Shown in pieces: positions 1-9,300 of a DNA stretch of 64,000 bases. The notes below the pieces were generated by a model. The model was not told the DNA's origin. It searched no databases and worked only from the letters and a program-made list of their open reading frames with translations. The DNA is taken from contig JAZKAR010000025.1 in assembly GCA_040389065.1 (NCBI GenBank), forward strand, positions 45,367-109,366. Direction: 5' to 3'. Within the stretch, counting starts at the first letter, position 1. Every line of letters begins with the position of its first letter. Position numbers and translations under genes: made by a program. Source of the stretch: JAZKAR01 sp040389065. GTDB lineage: Bacteria; Pseudomonadota; Gammaproteobacteria; Burkholderiales; Casimicrobiaceae.

Positions 1-64
1 ATATTGCAGCGCTGCATGCGACTCGTCTAGCTTCAGCAAAGCCTTTGATAACGCCTGTTTCCAT
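1..64 (-). CDS. Possible 5' end of an unidentified gene running off the window
   Basis: Reading the minus strand from an ATG at 64-62 gives an open frame (METGVIKGFAEARRV...) to the window edge, 21 codons without a stop. A purine-rich AGGGAAA lies about nine bases upstream and could serve as ribosome binding site. It would follow thrC in the same direction. The short peptide matches nothing I recognise, and so few codons can be open by chance. Confidence 0.25.
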   Translation of the reverse strand, partial: METGVIKGFAEARRVACSAAI

Positions 65-139
65 AGGTTTATTTCCCTTTCCCGCACTAGCTCGCCTGCC
101 TGCCCTTTCTTACTATTTAATTTTAGACAAACAAACGCT

Positions 140-1585
140 CTAGTTACACTGATGTTTAATAATCTGCTTTACTTGCTCGATATCGGCAGAAATCACCTTA
201 ACCCTTTGGGGTAATGTTTCAAGTAATGCAAGATCATTAGAAAGTGGTGGTTCGATGCCGATCGCTTCTTTAATAGTATCGGCAAATTTTGCAGGGAGGG
301 CAGTTTCTAAACAAATGACAGGAACATCAGACTCGCGAAAAGCCTGTGCAACTTTAACTCCATCTGCCGTGTGAGGGTCAATAAGAAGCTGGTAACGCTC
401 CCAAACATCTTTAATACAGGCTAATCGATCAGCGTGGGTGCTGCGCCCTGATACAAAACCAAAATCTTCAATTCGGTTAGCATATGGGATAGCATTAAAA
501 TCGAACCCCCCTTCTTTCTCAACAGACTGCCATAATGATTTCAAAATATCTGCACGTGCGCCCACAACATCGTAAATAAACCGCTCGAAGTTAGATGCTT
601 TTGAAATATCCATTGAAGGGCTACTGGTTACATGCGTTTCACTGCTTTGTCGAACACGGTATTTACCTGTTCTAAAAAACTCATCTAACACATCATTTTC
701 ATTGGTCGCTACTACCAGACGTTCAATGGGCAATCCCATTTGTCGCGCAATATGGCCTGCATATACATTGCCAAAATTGCCCGATGGCACTACAAAACGT
801 ACTGATTGATCAGAAGAGGATGTAGCCTGAAAGTAACCCTTAAAGTAGTACACCACCTGTGCAACAATTCTGGCCCAGTTAATAGAATTAACGGCCCCAA
901 TTTTGTAATGTGCTTTAAACTCAAGATCATTAGAAACGGCTTTTACTACATCTTGGCAATCATCAAAGCTGCCTTCTACAGCTAAGTTAATAATATTTTC
1001 ATCCATCAAGCTATACATTTGAGCTCGTTGAAAAGCACTCATACGGCCGTTTGGTGACAGCATAATAACGCGAACACCTTCTTTGCCACGCATCGCATAT
1101 TCAGCAGCTGAACCTGTATCGCCAGAAGTAGCACCTAAGATATTTAGGGTACGATTTTCACGCTTAAGCACATACTCAAATAAGTGGCCTAAAAACTGCA
1201 TCGCGATATCTTTAAATGCAAGAGTAGGCCCATTCGATAAGGCTAAAATATGAAAATTCGGTTCTAATGTTTTGAGCGGAGTAATCTCTTCATGCCCACC
1301 AAAGATCTCTGGGCGATACGCTTTCTCTACTAATACTTTAAGATCATCTTCAGGAATATCGTCAATAAAAAGGCGCATAATTTCAAAGGCTAACTCTGCA
1401 TACGAAAGCTTGCGCCATTGTTCGAGAGTATCAAAATCAATATGAGGATAATGATCTGGTACTGCCAACCCTCCATCGGGAGCCAAACCATTGAGAACAA
1501 CTTCTGAAAACGACAGCGGTTCCATTCCCCCACGTGTACTCACGTAATGCATACTACTTTTAACTTTATTGGTATGAAGAGCCAT
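140..1585 (-). CDS. thrC: Threonine synthase
   Basis: PLP enzyme that converts O-phosphohomoserine to threonine in the cytoplasm, the last step of threonine synthesis. The 481 residues fit the longer bacterial class, with an early YVSTRGG segment near residues 14-20, the PLP lysine in LAFKDIAMQF (Lys125) and the SGDTGSAAEYA phosphate-binding loop. The start is set by a strong TAGGAGG site that lies inside the last codons of hom; a second ATG at residue 12 is closer to many family starts but has no such site. The gap to hom is two bases, so the two are translationally coupled. It is the last clear gene of the alaC-hom-thrC operon. Confidence 0.97.
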   Translation of the reverse strand: MALHTNKVKSSMHYVSTRGGMEPLSFSEVVLNGLAPDGGLAVPDHYPHIDFDTLEQWRKLSYAELAFEIMRLFIDDIPEDDLKVLVEKAYRPEIFGGHEEITPLKTLEPNFHILALSNGPTLAFKDIAMQFLGHLFEYVLKRENRTLNILGATSGDTGSAAEYAMRGKEGVRVIMLSPNGRMSAFQRAQMYSLMDENIINLAVEGSFDDCQDVVKAVSNDLEFKAHYKIGAVNSINWARIVAQVVYYFKGYFQATSSSDQSVRFVVPSGNFGNVYAGHIARQMGLPIERLVVATNENDVLDEFFRTGKYRVRQSSETHVTSSPSMDISKASNFERFIYDVVGARADILKSLWQSVEKEGGFDFNAIPYANRIEDFGFVSGRSTHADRLACIKDVWERYQLLIDPHTADGVKVAQAFRESDVPVICLETALPAKFADTIKEAIGIEPPLSNDLALLETLPQRVKVISADIEQVKQIIKHQCN

Positions 1586-1587
1586 CG

Positions 1588-2943
1588 TTAGCCTCCTAAT
1601 GTTTCAACATGAAGACGGATAACGGGTTGGTGTACTGCTGCTAAATCTTCAATTTCAGCTAAAGCAGCATGAACAGCAGATTCTTTCACGCAATGCGTTA
1701 ACACAATAATATCTACAATACCGCCACTTTCTTGTCCAGGCTTTTGCAATAATGCGCTTAATGACACGTTATGCTCGGCAAGAATGCGGCTTAATTCAGC
1801 GACCACGCCAGGGCGATCAGTTACCGGAAAACGCAAATAGAACGATGTTTCTACTTCGCTCATCGGTAACACCGCTACCTCTTTTTGCTCATTAAACGCT
1901 AAGGGAGCAGCCGTTGGCGCTTTATGTGGGGCTTCAGATAAATAACGCCCTATATCAATAATATCAGCCACCACAGCGCTAGCAGTAGGTTCTGCACCAG
2001 CACCAGCACCAACATACAAGGTTGGGCCAACCGCATCGCCTTGCACAAGAATGGCATTTTTAGCACCATCTACCTGCGCTAATAAACAATTTGCAGGAAC
2101 TAATGCAGGGTGAACACGAAGCTCAATCCCTTTTGGAGTTCTGCGTGTTAAGCCCAGTAATTTAACCCGATAGCCTAATGATTCCGCATAGCGAATATCA
2201 ACTGATTGCAATGCTCGAATACCTTCTGTATGAATTTTATCAAACTGAATAGGTGAACCAAATGCCATGGCTGATAGCAAGCTTAACTTATGCGCTGCAT
2301 CAATGCCTTCAACATCAAATGTAGGGTCAGCCTCGGCATACCCTAGCCGTTGCGCTTCAGCAAGTACAGTCGCAAAATCAAGGCCTTTGGAACGCATTTC
2401 TGACAGAATAAAATTACTGGTTCCATTAATAATTCCAGCTAGCCATTCTATTCGGTTTGCAGTTAGACCTTCACGCAATACTTTAAGAATAGGAATTCCA
2501 CCCGCGACAGCGGCTTCAAAACCAATATGTACCCCTGCTTGCTTGGCAGCATTAAAAATTTCTTGCCCATGCAATGCTAGCAATGCCTTGTTAGCGGTTA
2601 CCACAGATTTACCCTCTGCAATTGCCGTCAGCACCACTTCTTTTGCCAATGTCGTGCCGCCCATTACTTCAATCACAACATCAACATCAGGATGGCGTGC
2701 TACCGCTAATGCATCAGAATGAATACGAATACCTTCATTTTTTAACACATTAATTTTTTCGATACGGCGATTGGCAACATCAGTCACTACAATAGGCCGC
2801 CCTAACCGGCGTTGAATTTCTTCTTGATTGCGCTGGAGTACACTCAAGGTTCCCCCACCAACGGTTCCAAAACCGATGATTCCAACACGTAATGGCTTTA
2901 TAGCTGGTTTTACAGCTTCAACACTTGCTTGACTTGTACTCAT
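1588..2943 (-). CDS. hom: Homoserine dehydrogenase
   Basis: NAD(P)-dependent reduction of aspartate semialdehyde to homoserine, the branch point to threonine and methionine. The Rossmann motif GFGTVGGG lies near residues 24-31, the central segment AGGIPILKVLREGL and the NGTSNFIL substrate region follow, and a C-terminal ACT domain (about 365-450, DRPGVVAELSRILAEH) implies feedback inhibition, in this family usually by threonine. It is monofunctional with no aspartokinase domain. The start is taken at the ATG giving MSTSQASVEA; a TTG two codons upstream is the other option. It sits 16 bases downstream of the aminotransferase and two bases before thrC. Confidence 0.96.
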   Translation of the reverse strand: MSTSQASVEAVKPAIKPLRVGIIGFGTVGGGTLSVLQRNQEEIQRRLGRPIVVTDVANRRIEKINVLKNEGIRIHSDALAVARHPDVDVVIEVMGGTTLAKEVVLTAIAEGKSVVTANKALLALHGQEIFNAAKQAGVHIGFEAAVAGGIPILKVLREGLTANRIEWLAGIINGTSNFILSEMRSKGLDFATVLAEAQRLGYAEADPTFDVEGIDAAHKLSLLSAMAFGSPIQFDKIHTEGIRALQSVDIRYAESLGYRVKLLGLTRRTPKGIELRVHPALVPANCLLAQVDGAKNAILVQGDAVGPTLYVGAGAGAEPTASAVVADIIDIGRYLSEAPHKAPTAAPLAFNEQKEVAVLPMSEVETSFYLRFPVTDRPGVVAELSRILAEHNVSLSALLQKPGQESGGIVDIIVLTHCVKESAVHAALAEIEDLAAVHQPVIRLHVETLGG

Positions 2944-2959
2944 TTTCAATCATCTATTC

Positions 2960-4141
2960 TTAAATGTGTTTAAACATATGCTTAATGCCACGAACTGCCT
3001 GGCGTATACGCGCTTCATTTTCAATCAGTGCAAAGCGCACATGGTCATCACCGTATTCGCCAAATCCAATACCAGGCGATACTGACACCTTTGCTTCAGC
3101 CAATAGCTTTTTCGCAAACTCTAATGACCCTAAATCTTTAAATTGCTCAGGAATTTTGGCCCAAATATACATGGCAGCGCGAGGGTTATCTACTATCCAA
3201 CCAGCTTCGTGCAACCCTTTAACCATTACGTCGCGTCGGCGCTGATATATAGCAGAAATTTCTTGTACACAATTTTGTGGCCCTTCTAAGGCAGCAATAG
3301 CTGCAACTTGCAGCGGGGTAAAGGTGCCATAATCATGGTAGCCCTTAATACGAGCCAATGCATTCACAAGCACAGGATTTCCTACCATAAAGCCAATACG
3401 CCAACCAGCCATATTATAACTTTTACTCATTGTAAAAAATTCTACCGCAACGTCTTTTGCCCCTGGAACTTGCATAATGGAGGGAGCGCGCCAGCCATCA
3501 AAACATATATCTGCATAGGCCAGATCATGCACCACATAAATTTTATGTTCACGTGCTAGTGCTACAATTTTTTCAAAAAAGTCTAACTCAACACATTGCC
3601 CTGTTGGGTTTGAAGGAAAATTTAAAATAAGCATTTTAGGTTTAGGAAAACACTCACGTATCGCACGCTCTAGCTCTTCAAAAAAATCAACACAGGGCGT
3701 AAAGCGCACGTGCCGTATTTTTGCACCTGCAATCACAGGCCCATAAATATGAATAGGATAGCTAGGGTTCGGTACTAATACGGTATCTTCACGGTCTAAG
3801 GTAGCCAATGCTAAGTGAGCAATACCTTCTTTTGAACCAATCGTAACAATCGCTTCGCTATCAGGATCAAGCTCCACCCCATAACGGCGCTGATACCAAC
3901 CGCAAATAGCCTTACGCAAACGGGGAATACCTTTAGAGACCGAATACCCATGGGTATCAGGCCGCAACACCGTTTCAATTAACTTATCAACAATATGTTT
4001 AGGCGTTGGGCCATCAGGATTACCCATTCCAAAATCGATAATGTCCTCTCCCCTGCGCCGCGCCGCCATTTTTAGTTCAGAGGTAATATTAAATACATAA
4101 GGAGGCAATCGATTGATGCGCGAAAATGGGGAAGAAGCCAT
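2960..4141 (-). CDS. alaC: Alanine-type PLP aminotransferase (AlaC family)
   Basis: Fold-type I aminotransferase of 393 residues, the family's usual length. It carries DFGMGNPDG near the N terminus, NFPSNPTGQ around 174-182, and the PLP lysine in SKSYNMAGWR (Lys240). AlaC makes alanine from pyruvate with glutamate as donor; older annotations call such proteins aspartate or methionine aminotransferase. It heads a minus-strand operon with hom and thrC, an arrangement common in betaproteobacteria. The upstream region holds two tandem inverted repeats, so its promoter probably lies in 4142-4290. The exact substrate cannot be read from sequence. Confidence 0.9.
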   Translation of the reverse strand: MASSPFSRINRLPPYVFNITSELKMAARRRGEDIIDFGMGNPDGPTPKHIVDKLIETVLRPDTHGYSVSKGIPRLRKAICGWYQRRYGVELDPDSEAIVTIGSKEGIAHLALATLDREDTVLVPNPSYPIHIYGPVIAGAKIRHVRFTPCVDFFEELERAIRECFPKPKMLILNFPSNPTGQCVELDFFEKIVALAREHKIYVVHDLAYADICFDGWRAPSIMQVPGAKDVAVEFFTMSKSYNMAGWRIGFMVGNPVLVNALARIKGYHDYGTFTPLQVAAIAALEGPQNCVQEISAIYQRRRDVMVKGLHEAGWIVDNPRAAMYIWAKIPEQFKDLGSLEFAKKLLAEAKVSVSPGIGFGEYGDDHVRFALIENEARIRQAVRGIKHMFKHI

Positions 4142-4265
4142 AAAAAATCACCGAAAAATGAAAACGCAAACATACATCGTACCGGGTATCGCTGATGCCG
4201 ACAATCAATAAGCAAAACAAACATCCCGAAGCTAATAAAAAACCACGCATCAAGCAAACGCAATA

Positions 4266-4425
4266 GGTTATTAAAACCTTATCACATAGTTTAATAAGAA
4301 AAACTTATTTACCTAAATTCCATACACCCGTAGATCGCCTGCAAAACCGCTCCAGTAAAGCATGTCAACGCAGACAGTACAAATAGTACGACAAGGAGCC
4401 AACACGCAGCTGGAGTGGTTTTAAT
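4266..4425 (+). repeat. Inverted-repeat element, tandem copy A (right arm degenerate)
   Basis: First of two direct copies with a period of 161 bases (TAATAAG at 4292 and again at 4453). It contains the left arm GTAGATCGCCTGCAAAACCG from 4330, then a core with GCAGACAGTAC and GGAGCC. The right arm keeps only GCTGGAGTGGTTTT before diverging, so the palindrome is broken. The core matches that of the TTAGAAG-ended elements elsewhere in the window. Confidence 0.85.
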
Positions 4426-4426
4426 A

Positions 4427-4600
4427 GGTTACTCAAACCATACCTTTTATTTTAATAAGCAAAACTTATTTACTTAAATTCCATACGCCTGTAGATCGCC
4501 CGCAAAACCGCTCCAGCAAGGCATAGCAACGCAGACAGTACTAATGTACGGCAAGGAGCCATAACGCCGCTGGAGCGGTTTTGCGGGCGATCTACATAAT
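4427..4600 (+). repeat. Inverted-repeat element, tandem copy B with perfect 27-bp arms
   Basis: The arms at 4491-4517 and 4569-4595 are perfect 27-base inverted repeats (beginning GTAGATCGCCCGCAAAACCG) around a 51-base core containing AACGCAGACAGTAC, GTACGGCAAGG and GCCATAACGCC. The RNA would fold into a long stable hairpin. It ends about 95 bases before the pyrB start. The intact arms suggest it is younger than copy A. No protein is encoded. Confidence 0.9.
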
Positions 4601-4689
4601 ATATTATCACGCATGAACTAGACCTCAACCAAGAAGTCGAATAGACTATCGACACTAGAAACCTATCTCATTAATAACGCTGAAAAAAC

Positions 4690-5982
4690 ATGATACCCTC
4701 ACATGCCCAACACGCTTTTTTAAATGATGCCCTCCATAAGCTTCACCTTAATAGAGAAACGCTAGCAGGAAGAATTGGCGTACCTCGAAAAGCATTAGAT
4801 GGATGGATGGCCTCTGAAGAATCAGCCGACTTTCAAACTATTCCTGAAGCAGTTAAAAAATTTATCTTAGCAATGCTGCACCACGAAAATATTCAACCCT
4901 TCTCCAAACAAGCGGCACTTAGAGATCGTATTTCTGCCGAAGGAAAACCTCAACTTCTTTCCGTGGATCAGTTTTCCCGCGATTCTGTAGAAGCCCTGTT
5001 TCGCGTTGCAGATATCATGCAACCCATTGCCCGTCGCCAAAAAGTCTCCCGCGTGTTAGAAGGTGCTGTATTAGGCAATCTTTTTTTTGAAGCAAGCACC
5101 CGCACCCGCGTGAGTTTTGGCGCTGCCTTTTGCCGTTTGGGAGGCTCAATTTGCGATACCACAGGCTTTACCTTCTCATCGATGGCAAAAGGTGAATCTA
5201 TCTATGACACTAGCCGTGTCATGAGTGGCTATGTTGATGCATTAGTCGTTCGGCACCCTGATCTTGGCTCTGTTCATGAGTTTGCCAGTGCCACTAATAT
5301 TCCTGTTATCAATGGAGGAGATGGGCCCGGCGAACATCCTAGTCAGGCACTTCTCGATCTTTACACAATTCAAACTGAATTTGCTCGGCTGAATAAGAAT
5401 ATTGATGGTTCGCATATTGCGTTAATAGGTGATTTAAAACATGGCAGAACCGTTCACTCGCTTATTAAGCTTCTCGCGTTATATAAAGATTTAAAATTTA
5501 CGTTAGTAGCGCCTGAATCACTTGAAATGCCAAGCTATATTCTGGAAAAAGTTGCCCGTAATGGTCATGTGATCGAACAATCAACATCGCTTAGCCAAAG
5601 CTTGCCTGGTGTTGATGTAGTATACGCCACGCGTGTTCAAAAAGAGCGCTTTACCAATCCTGATGAGATGGTAAAAGGGTACACCCCTGACTTTCAAATC
5701 AATCAAGCGCTTATTGATGCATATTGTAGCCAAGACATTGTCGTGATGCATCCCTTGCCGCGTGATAGCCGTGCTGAAGCGAATGATTTAAGCACTGATT
5801 TAAATCATGATCCACGCTTAGCTATTTTCAGACAAACTGATAATGGTATTCCTATTAGAATGGCAATTTTTGCCATATTACTAGGAGTTGAACATTTAGT
5901 AGAGCGATCACTACGCGATACCACTTGGCATCACCCTTGTTATATTGGTGTTGATGATGCACCTTTTTATAGCCAGGATTAG
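4690..5982 (+). CDS. pyrB: Aspartate carbamoyltransferase, long form with N-terminal HTH-like extension
   Basis: Makes N-carbamoyl-aspartate from carbamoyl phosphate and aspartate in pyrimidine synthesis. The catalytic core shows STRTRVSF (136-143), HPSQALLDLY (from 216), GDLKHGRT and HPLPRDSRAE (from 354). At 430 residues it is about 120 longer than the Escherichia coli subunit. The extra N-terminal 85 residues include a segment (about 20-42) like an XRE-type helix-turn-helix, and about 40 residues follow the last conserved helix. Long PyrB proteins occur in some proteobacteria; the role of the extension is unknown. No pyrI or pyrC lies beside it. It converges on ftsI. Confidence 0.93.
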   Translation: MIPSHAQHAFLNDALHKLHLNRETLAGRIGVPRKALDGWMASEESADFQTIPEAVKKFILAMLHHENIQPFSKQAALRDRISAEGKPQLLSVDQFSRDSVEALFRVADIMQPIARRQKVSRVLEGAVLGNLFFEASTRTRVSFGAAFCRLGGSICDTTGFTFSSMAKGESIYDTSRVMSGYVDALVVRHPDLGSVHEFASATNIPVINGGDGPGEHPSQALLDLYTIQTEFARLNKNIDGSHIALIGDLKHGRTVHSLIKLLALYKDLKFTLVAPESLEMPSYILEKVARNGHVIEQSTSLSQSLPGVDVVYATRVQKERFTNPDEMVKGYTPDFQINQALIDAYCSQDIVVMHPLPRDSRAEANDLSTDLNHDPRLAIFRQTDNGIPIRMAIFAILLGVEHLVERSLRDTTWHHPCYIGVDDAPFYSQD

Positions 5983-6025
5983 CATAGTTATCTAGCTAAA
6001 GTTCGGTTTACTATTCAGTATGAAA

Positions 6026-6071
6026 CGGGAAGCTAGCATACATTGTTTTTAAGCATCTAAATAGCTTCCCG
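6026..6071. terminator. Hairpin between convergent pyrB and ftsI
   Basis: Ten-base perfect inverted repeat CGGGAAGCTA (6026-6035) and TAGCTTCCCG (6062-6071) with a 26-base loop, about 45 bases past the pyrB stop. A plausible bidirectional terminator, although no strong T-run follows. Confidence 0.55.
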
Positions 6072-6083
6072 CCTATATACACA

Positions 6084-6126
6084 GCTTATACGCATAGGTG
6101 GTGCATATGCATACGTACGTATAAGC
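6084..6126. terminator. Second hairpin between pyrB and ftsI
   Basis: Inverted repeat GCTTATACG (6084-6092) and CGTATAAGC (6118-6126), six bases from the end of ftsI. On the minus strand it immediately follows the ftsI stop and could end the division operon there. Confidence 0.5.
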
Positions 6127-6131
6127 AAGCT

Positions 6132-7964
6132 TTAATCGCTTTCTTTTACAACCTCTTCTTGCCCTGCGGCAATACTATCAGCAGATTGTGACATCACACT
6201 TAAATCGGGCATAACACCTAGCGTTCTTAACGATTGCCCCATCACCTCGCTAAAAGCAGGGGCTGCAACCGTTCCTCCGTAATATTCCCCGGCACCTGGC
6301 TCATCAATCATGACAGCAATAATTAACCTAGGATTTGAGATAGGCGCTATACCAATAAATGAAGATACATATTTATTAATATAGTGGCGGCCTTGCAGTT
6401 TATGCGCTGTTCCTGTTTTTCCGCCAACCCGATAGCCAATGACGCGTGCTTTTGTAGCCGTGCCTCCAGGTTGGGTAACTAACTCTAGCATTTTGCGTAA
6501 CTCTTGAGCTGTAGTAGGTTTAATGACTTGCACAGGAAGACGAGGAATAGTTTTTTTAGTTTCTTTAATCGCACTTTCGCCCACCGCAACCTGATTAGGA
6601 TCAGCCAAAGGCTGGTCAACCTCATCCTTATAAATTTTAATTGGCATCAGCTTACCGTCGGTGGAAAATATAGTATACGCTTGAGCAAGCTGCAGTAAGC
6701 TCACAGCAAGCCCATGCCCATAGGATAGCGTTGCATGTTCAATCGGTTTCCAAACTTTTGCAGGCCGAAGATGGCCTGTGGTTTCTCCCGGAAAACCTGT
6801 GCGTGGAAGTTGCCCAAACCCCGAACCGATAAGTTGTTTGTAAAATTTTTCTGCAGGTAATGAAAGAACTATTTTTGAAGCGCCAACATTACTCGATTTT
6901 TGTATCACCTGGCTTAATGTCATGGTACCGCCTGGGTGCGCATCATGAACTGTAGCTGGGCCAATACTTAGAGTACCGTTTCCTGTCGCTATTAAGCTGT
7001 TGGGTGTATATTTTCCTGACTCTAATGCCATGGCAGCTGCAAAAGGCTTCATGGTAGAACCTGGCTCAAATAAGTCTGTAAACGCTCTATTTCTTACGGC
7101 ATCTCGATTGAGATTCACTCGATTGTTAGGATTAAACACGGGGTAGTTAGCGGCAGCCAATAAAGCTCCTGTTTTTGCATCAACAATAACGAGCCCGCCA
7201 GCTTTTGCTTTATGCTTTTCTATCGCTCGCTGTAACTCTCGCATAGCAATAAATTGCAAACGGCTATCTATTGTCAGTTGTATATCTTTGCCTTGCTGTG
7301 GCTTTTTAACACTGGCAACGTCTTCAATAATTTGACCACGACGATCTCTGATGACTCTTCGGCTGCCCGGAACCCCCATCAGCACGCTTTCTTTAGCAAG
7401 CTCAATTCCTTCGCGGCCTCTATCATCGACATCCGTCCACCCTACCAGGTGCGAAACTTCTTCACCACGTGGATAAAAGCGTGCTTGGGCATCTGTTTGA
7501 TAGACACCCTGAATATCAAGATCAACCACTTTTTCAGCAATATCAGGCGGAACTTGTCTTTTTAAATAGACAAAATCACGCTCTGCTACATTAAATTTCT
7601 TTTTAAGTTCAGCAACAGGCATACGTAATAATAAAGCTAATTTTTTAGCCTCATCATTACTCATTTCCACATCAGAAGGAATTGCCCAAATGGATTTAAC
7701 TGAGGTGCTAACAGCTAAAATCTGGCCTTGGCGATCAGTAATGCGTCCTCGACTAGCCGGTATCGTGATCACTCGGCTATAACGCATTTCACCTTTTTTT
7801 TGTAAGAATTGGCGGTGAAATGTATGCAGATAAATGCCTCTTCCCATAAGAAGAAACGCTAATAGTGCCAGCATGCCATAGACTATATGAGCACGATAGG
7901 GTAACTCTTTTAATACATGCGAACGAACCGTAGAACGATTATGGTAAAAGGCTTTTGATTTCAT
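6132..7964 (-). CDS. ftsI: Peptidoglycan D,D-transpeptidase FtsI (PBP3)
   Basis: Septal peptidoglycan transpeptidase, a bitopic inner-membrane protein of the divisome. After a basic N terminus there is one membrane segment (about 25-45), then the class B PBP dimerisation domain and the transpeptidase domain with STMK (Ser303, Lys306), SSN (357-359) and KTGT (516-519). Its 610 residues fit the family. It follows rsmH and ftsL, the standard dcw order, but the next gene downstream is the convergent pyrB instead of murE, so the dcw cluster ends here. Confidence 0.97.
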   Translation of the reverse strand: MKSKAFYHNRSTVRSHVLKELPYRAHIVYGMLALLAFLLMGRGIYLHTFHRQFLQKKGEMRYSRVITIPASRGRITDRQGQILAVSTSVKSIWAIPSDVEMSNDEAKKLALLLRMPVAELKKKFNVAERDFVYLKRQVPPDIAEKVVDLDIQGVYQTDAQARFYPRGEEVSHLVGWTDVDDRGREGIELAKESVLMGVPGSRRVIRDRRGQIIEDVASVKKPQQGKDIQLTIDSRLQFIAMRELQRAIEKHKAKAGGLVIVDAKTGALLAAANYPVFNPNNRVNLNRDAVRNRAFTDLFEPGSTMKPFAAAMALESGKYTPNSLIATGNGTLSIGPATVHDAHPGGTMTLSQVIQKSSNVGASKIVLSLPAEKFYKQLIGSGFGQLPRTGFPGETTGHLRPAKVWKPIEHATLSYGHGLAVSLLQLAQAYTIFSTDGKLMPIKIYKDEVDQPLADPNQVAVGESAIKETKKTIPRLPVQVIKPTTAQELRKMLELVTQPGGTATKARVIGYRVGGKTGTAHKLQGRHYINKYVSSFIGIAPISNPRLIIAVMIDEPGAGEYYGGTVAAPAFSEVMGQSLRTLGVMPDLSVMSQSADSIAAGQEEVVKESD

Positions 7965-8030
7965 TTTTTTAATAATGGCATTCTTAAAATTTAATCATAT
8001 TTTATTGCTGTAGGCTTCTTTCTTCCCCTT

Positions 8031-8297
8031 TCATTTAGGGGTTGCTAACATCTGTACTTGTTCAACCGTTGGGACATGCATCAATAAATGCCGTTGAGCT
8101 AAACGCTCAATTCTTGAATGCGTGGCCCATGTACTTTGTTCAAGCTGTAGCTGCCCCCACTCTACTTCTAACTGCCGCTCATATTCACGCTCATGCTCTA
8201 ACTGGATGAAACCCTGCCTAGCTTTCTGCTGCACGGTTACTACCGTTAAACCACAAGCTATTGCAACGAGCCACAATACCAGATTAATTCTGATCAT
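8031..8297 (-). CDS. ftsL: Cell division protein FtsL
   Basis: Small bitopic divisome protein that partners FtsB and FtsQ. The 88 residues consist of a very short cytoplasmic tail, a membrane helix (about 5-23) and a periplasmic coiled-coil-like stretch rich in Glu, Gln and Leu. Sequence similarity is weak, as is usual for FtsL; position between rsmH and ftsI together with size and topology make the call. Its start overlaps the rsmH stop by four bases (ATGA), so translation is coupled. Confidence 0.9.
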   Translation of the reverse strand: MIRINLVLWLVAIACGLTVVTVQQKARQGFIQLEHEREYERQLEVEWGQLQLEQSTWATHSRIERLAQRHLLMHVPTVEQVQMLATPK

Positions 8298-9298
8298 CGC
8301 GTTATCTCACCTTGCGCTGCTATTTTTTTAGCAATCCTAAGTTTAGCACTTCGCGCCCGGCGATTACGCTCTGTTTCTTCCTCTGCAGCCTCAGTAAACT
8401 TACCTATCGGTTTAAGCAAGGGCTGGCTATAGGATGTTAACGCTGTGCCTAACCATGCATCTGGAAATTCATCACCTTGATGCCGTTCTGGACACTTTAA
8501 ATAGCGGAAAAGTTGTTTAACCAAGCGATCTTCAATAGAGTGAAAACTAATCACTGCGAGTGTACCTCCCACGCTTAAGCAATCAATAGCAGATAATAAG
8601 GCACGTTGAATTTCACCTATTTCATCATTGATATGCATACGAATGGCCTGAAAGCTCCGAGTTGCCGGATGCTTATGCTTTTCTCTTCTGGGTATAGCTT
8701 TAGCAATACAGTTCGCTAAATCAAGTGTTCGTTCAAAAGGCTGTATTGCTCTACGCTGAACGATTTCACGCGAAATACGACGCGAAAACCGTTCTTCTCC
8801 TAATTGGTATAAACAATTAGCTAATGTTTCTTCATCAACGTGTTGCAACCATTGGGCAGCTGTTAACCCTGTGCGCGTATCCATTCGCATATCCAGACAG
8901 CCATCATGCTGAAAACTAAAGCCGCGCTCGGGTTGATCTAGTTGAGGCGAAGAAACCCCTAAATCAAATAAAATTCCATTAAGTCTGGGCTGATCTGAAA
9001 CAGCGTATTGGGCTAAACATGATGAAAAAGAACCTGAAAGCACAGAAAAACGAGAGTCTTGCGCTGCCCAGTCATCTGCAACAATCAATGCCTCTGGATC
9101 GCGATCAATTGCAATTAAACGTCCTTCTGGCCCTAACTGATCTAAAATCAAGCGGCTATGGCCTCCCCTTCCAAAGGTTGCATCAAGGTATATGCCATCT
9201 GCCTGTATATCTAAAGCTTGCACAGATTCTTTTAATAAAACTGCATCATGTGAATGATTCGGTGTACTGTTATCTGGTTGAAAAAGGTTTATGGACAC
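8294..9298 (-). CDS. rsmH: 16S rRNA (cytosine1402-N4)-methyltransferase RsmH
   Basis: SAM-dependent methyltransferase (MraW) acting on the ribosomal P site. It shows the family opening HDAVLLKES, the SAM motif DATFGRGGHS, FDLGVSSPQLD, RGFSF and VISFHSIEDR. The start is taken as a GTG directly after the sppA stop (334 residues); a TTG at 9310 inside the sppA end would add four codons. The tight junctions with sppA and ftsL argue for one transcript. mraZ, which usually precedes rsmH, is absent and sppA takes its place. Confidence 0.95.
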   Translation of the reverse strand: MSINLFQPDNSTPNHSHDAVLLKESVQALDIQADGIYLDATFGRGGHSRLILDQLGPEGRLIAIDRDPEALIVADDWAAQDSRFSVLSGSFSSCLAQYAVSDQPRLNGILFDLGVSSPQLDQPERGFSFQHDGCLDMRMDTRTGLTAAQWLQHVDEETLANCLYQLGEERFSRRISREIVQRRAIQPFERTLDLANCIAKAIPRREKHKHPATRSFQAIRMHINDEIGEIQRALLSAIDCLSVGGTLAVISFHSIEDRLVKQLFRYLKCPERHQGDEFPDAWLGTALTSYSQPLLKPIGKFTEAAEEETERNRRARSAKLRIAKKIAAQGEITR

Positions 9299-9300
9299 CG

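Larger units (their letters stand above)
4142..4689. other. Intergenic region between divergent alaC and pyrB
   Basis: This 548-base gap must hold the promoters of both flanking operons. About 330 bases of it are two tandem copies of an inverted-repeat element (listed separately). The short open frames inside it derive from the palindromes and are not credible genes. AT-rich stretches just past the second repeat (about 4595-4607) could supply a -10 element for pyrB, but I could not define a full promoter. Confidence 0.6.

Noticed and set aside
2267..2722. Plus-strand 151-codon frame inside hom
   Set aside because: Entirely antisense to the conserved homoserine dehydrogenase and with skewed Ser/Thr/Ala composition; a shadow frame.
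4266..4600. Tandem repeat considered as a CRISPR-like array
   Set aside because: Only two 161-base units, palindromic, no short regular repeat-spacer pattern and no cas gene.
4470..4655. Open frame inside the tandem inverted repeats
   Set aside because: Built from the palindrome arms; not expected to be translated.
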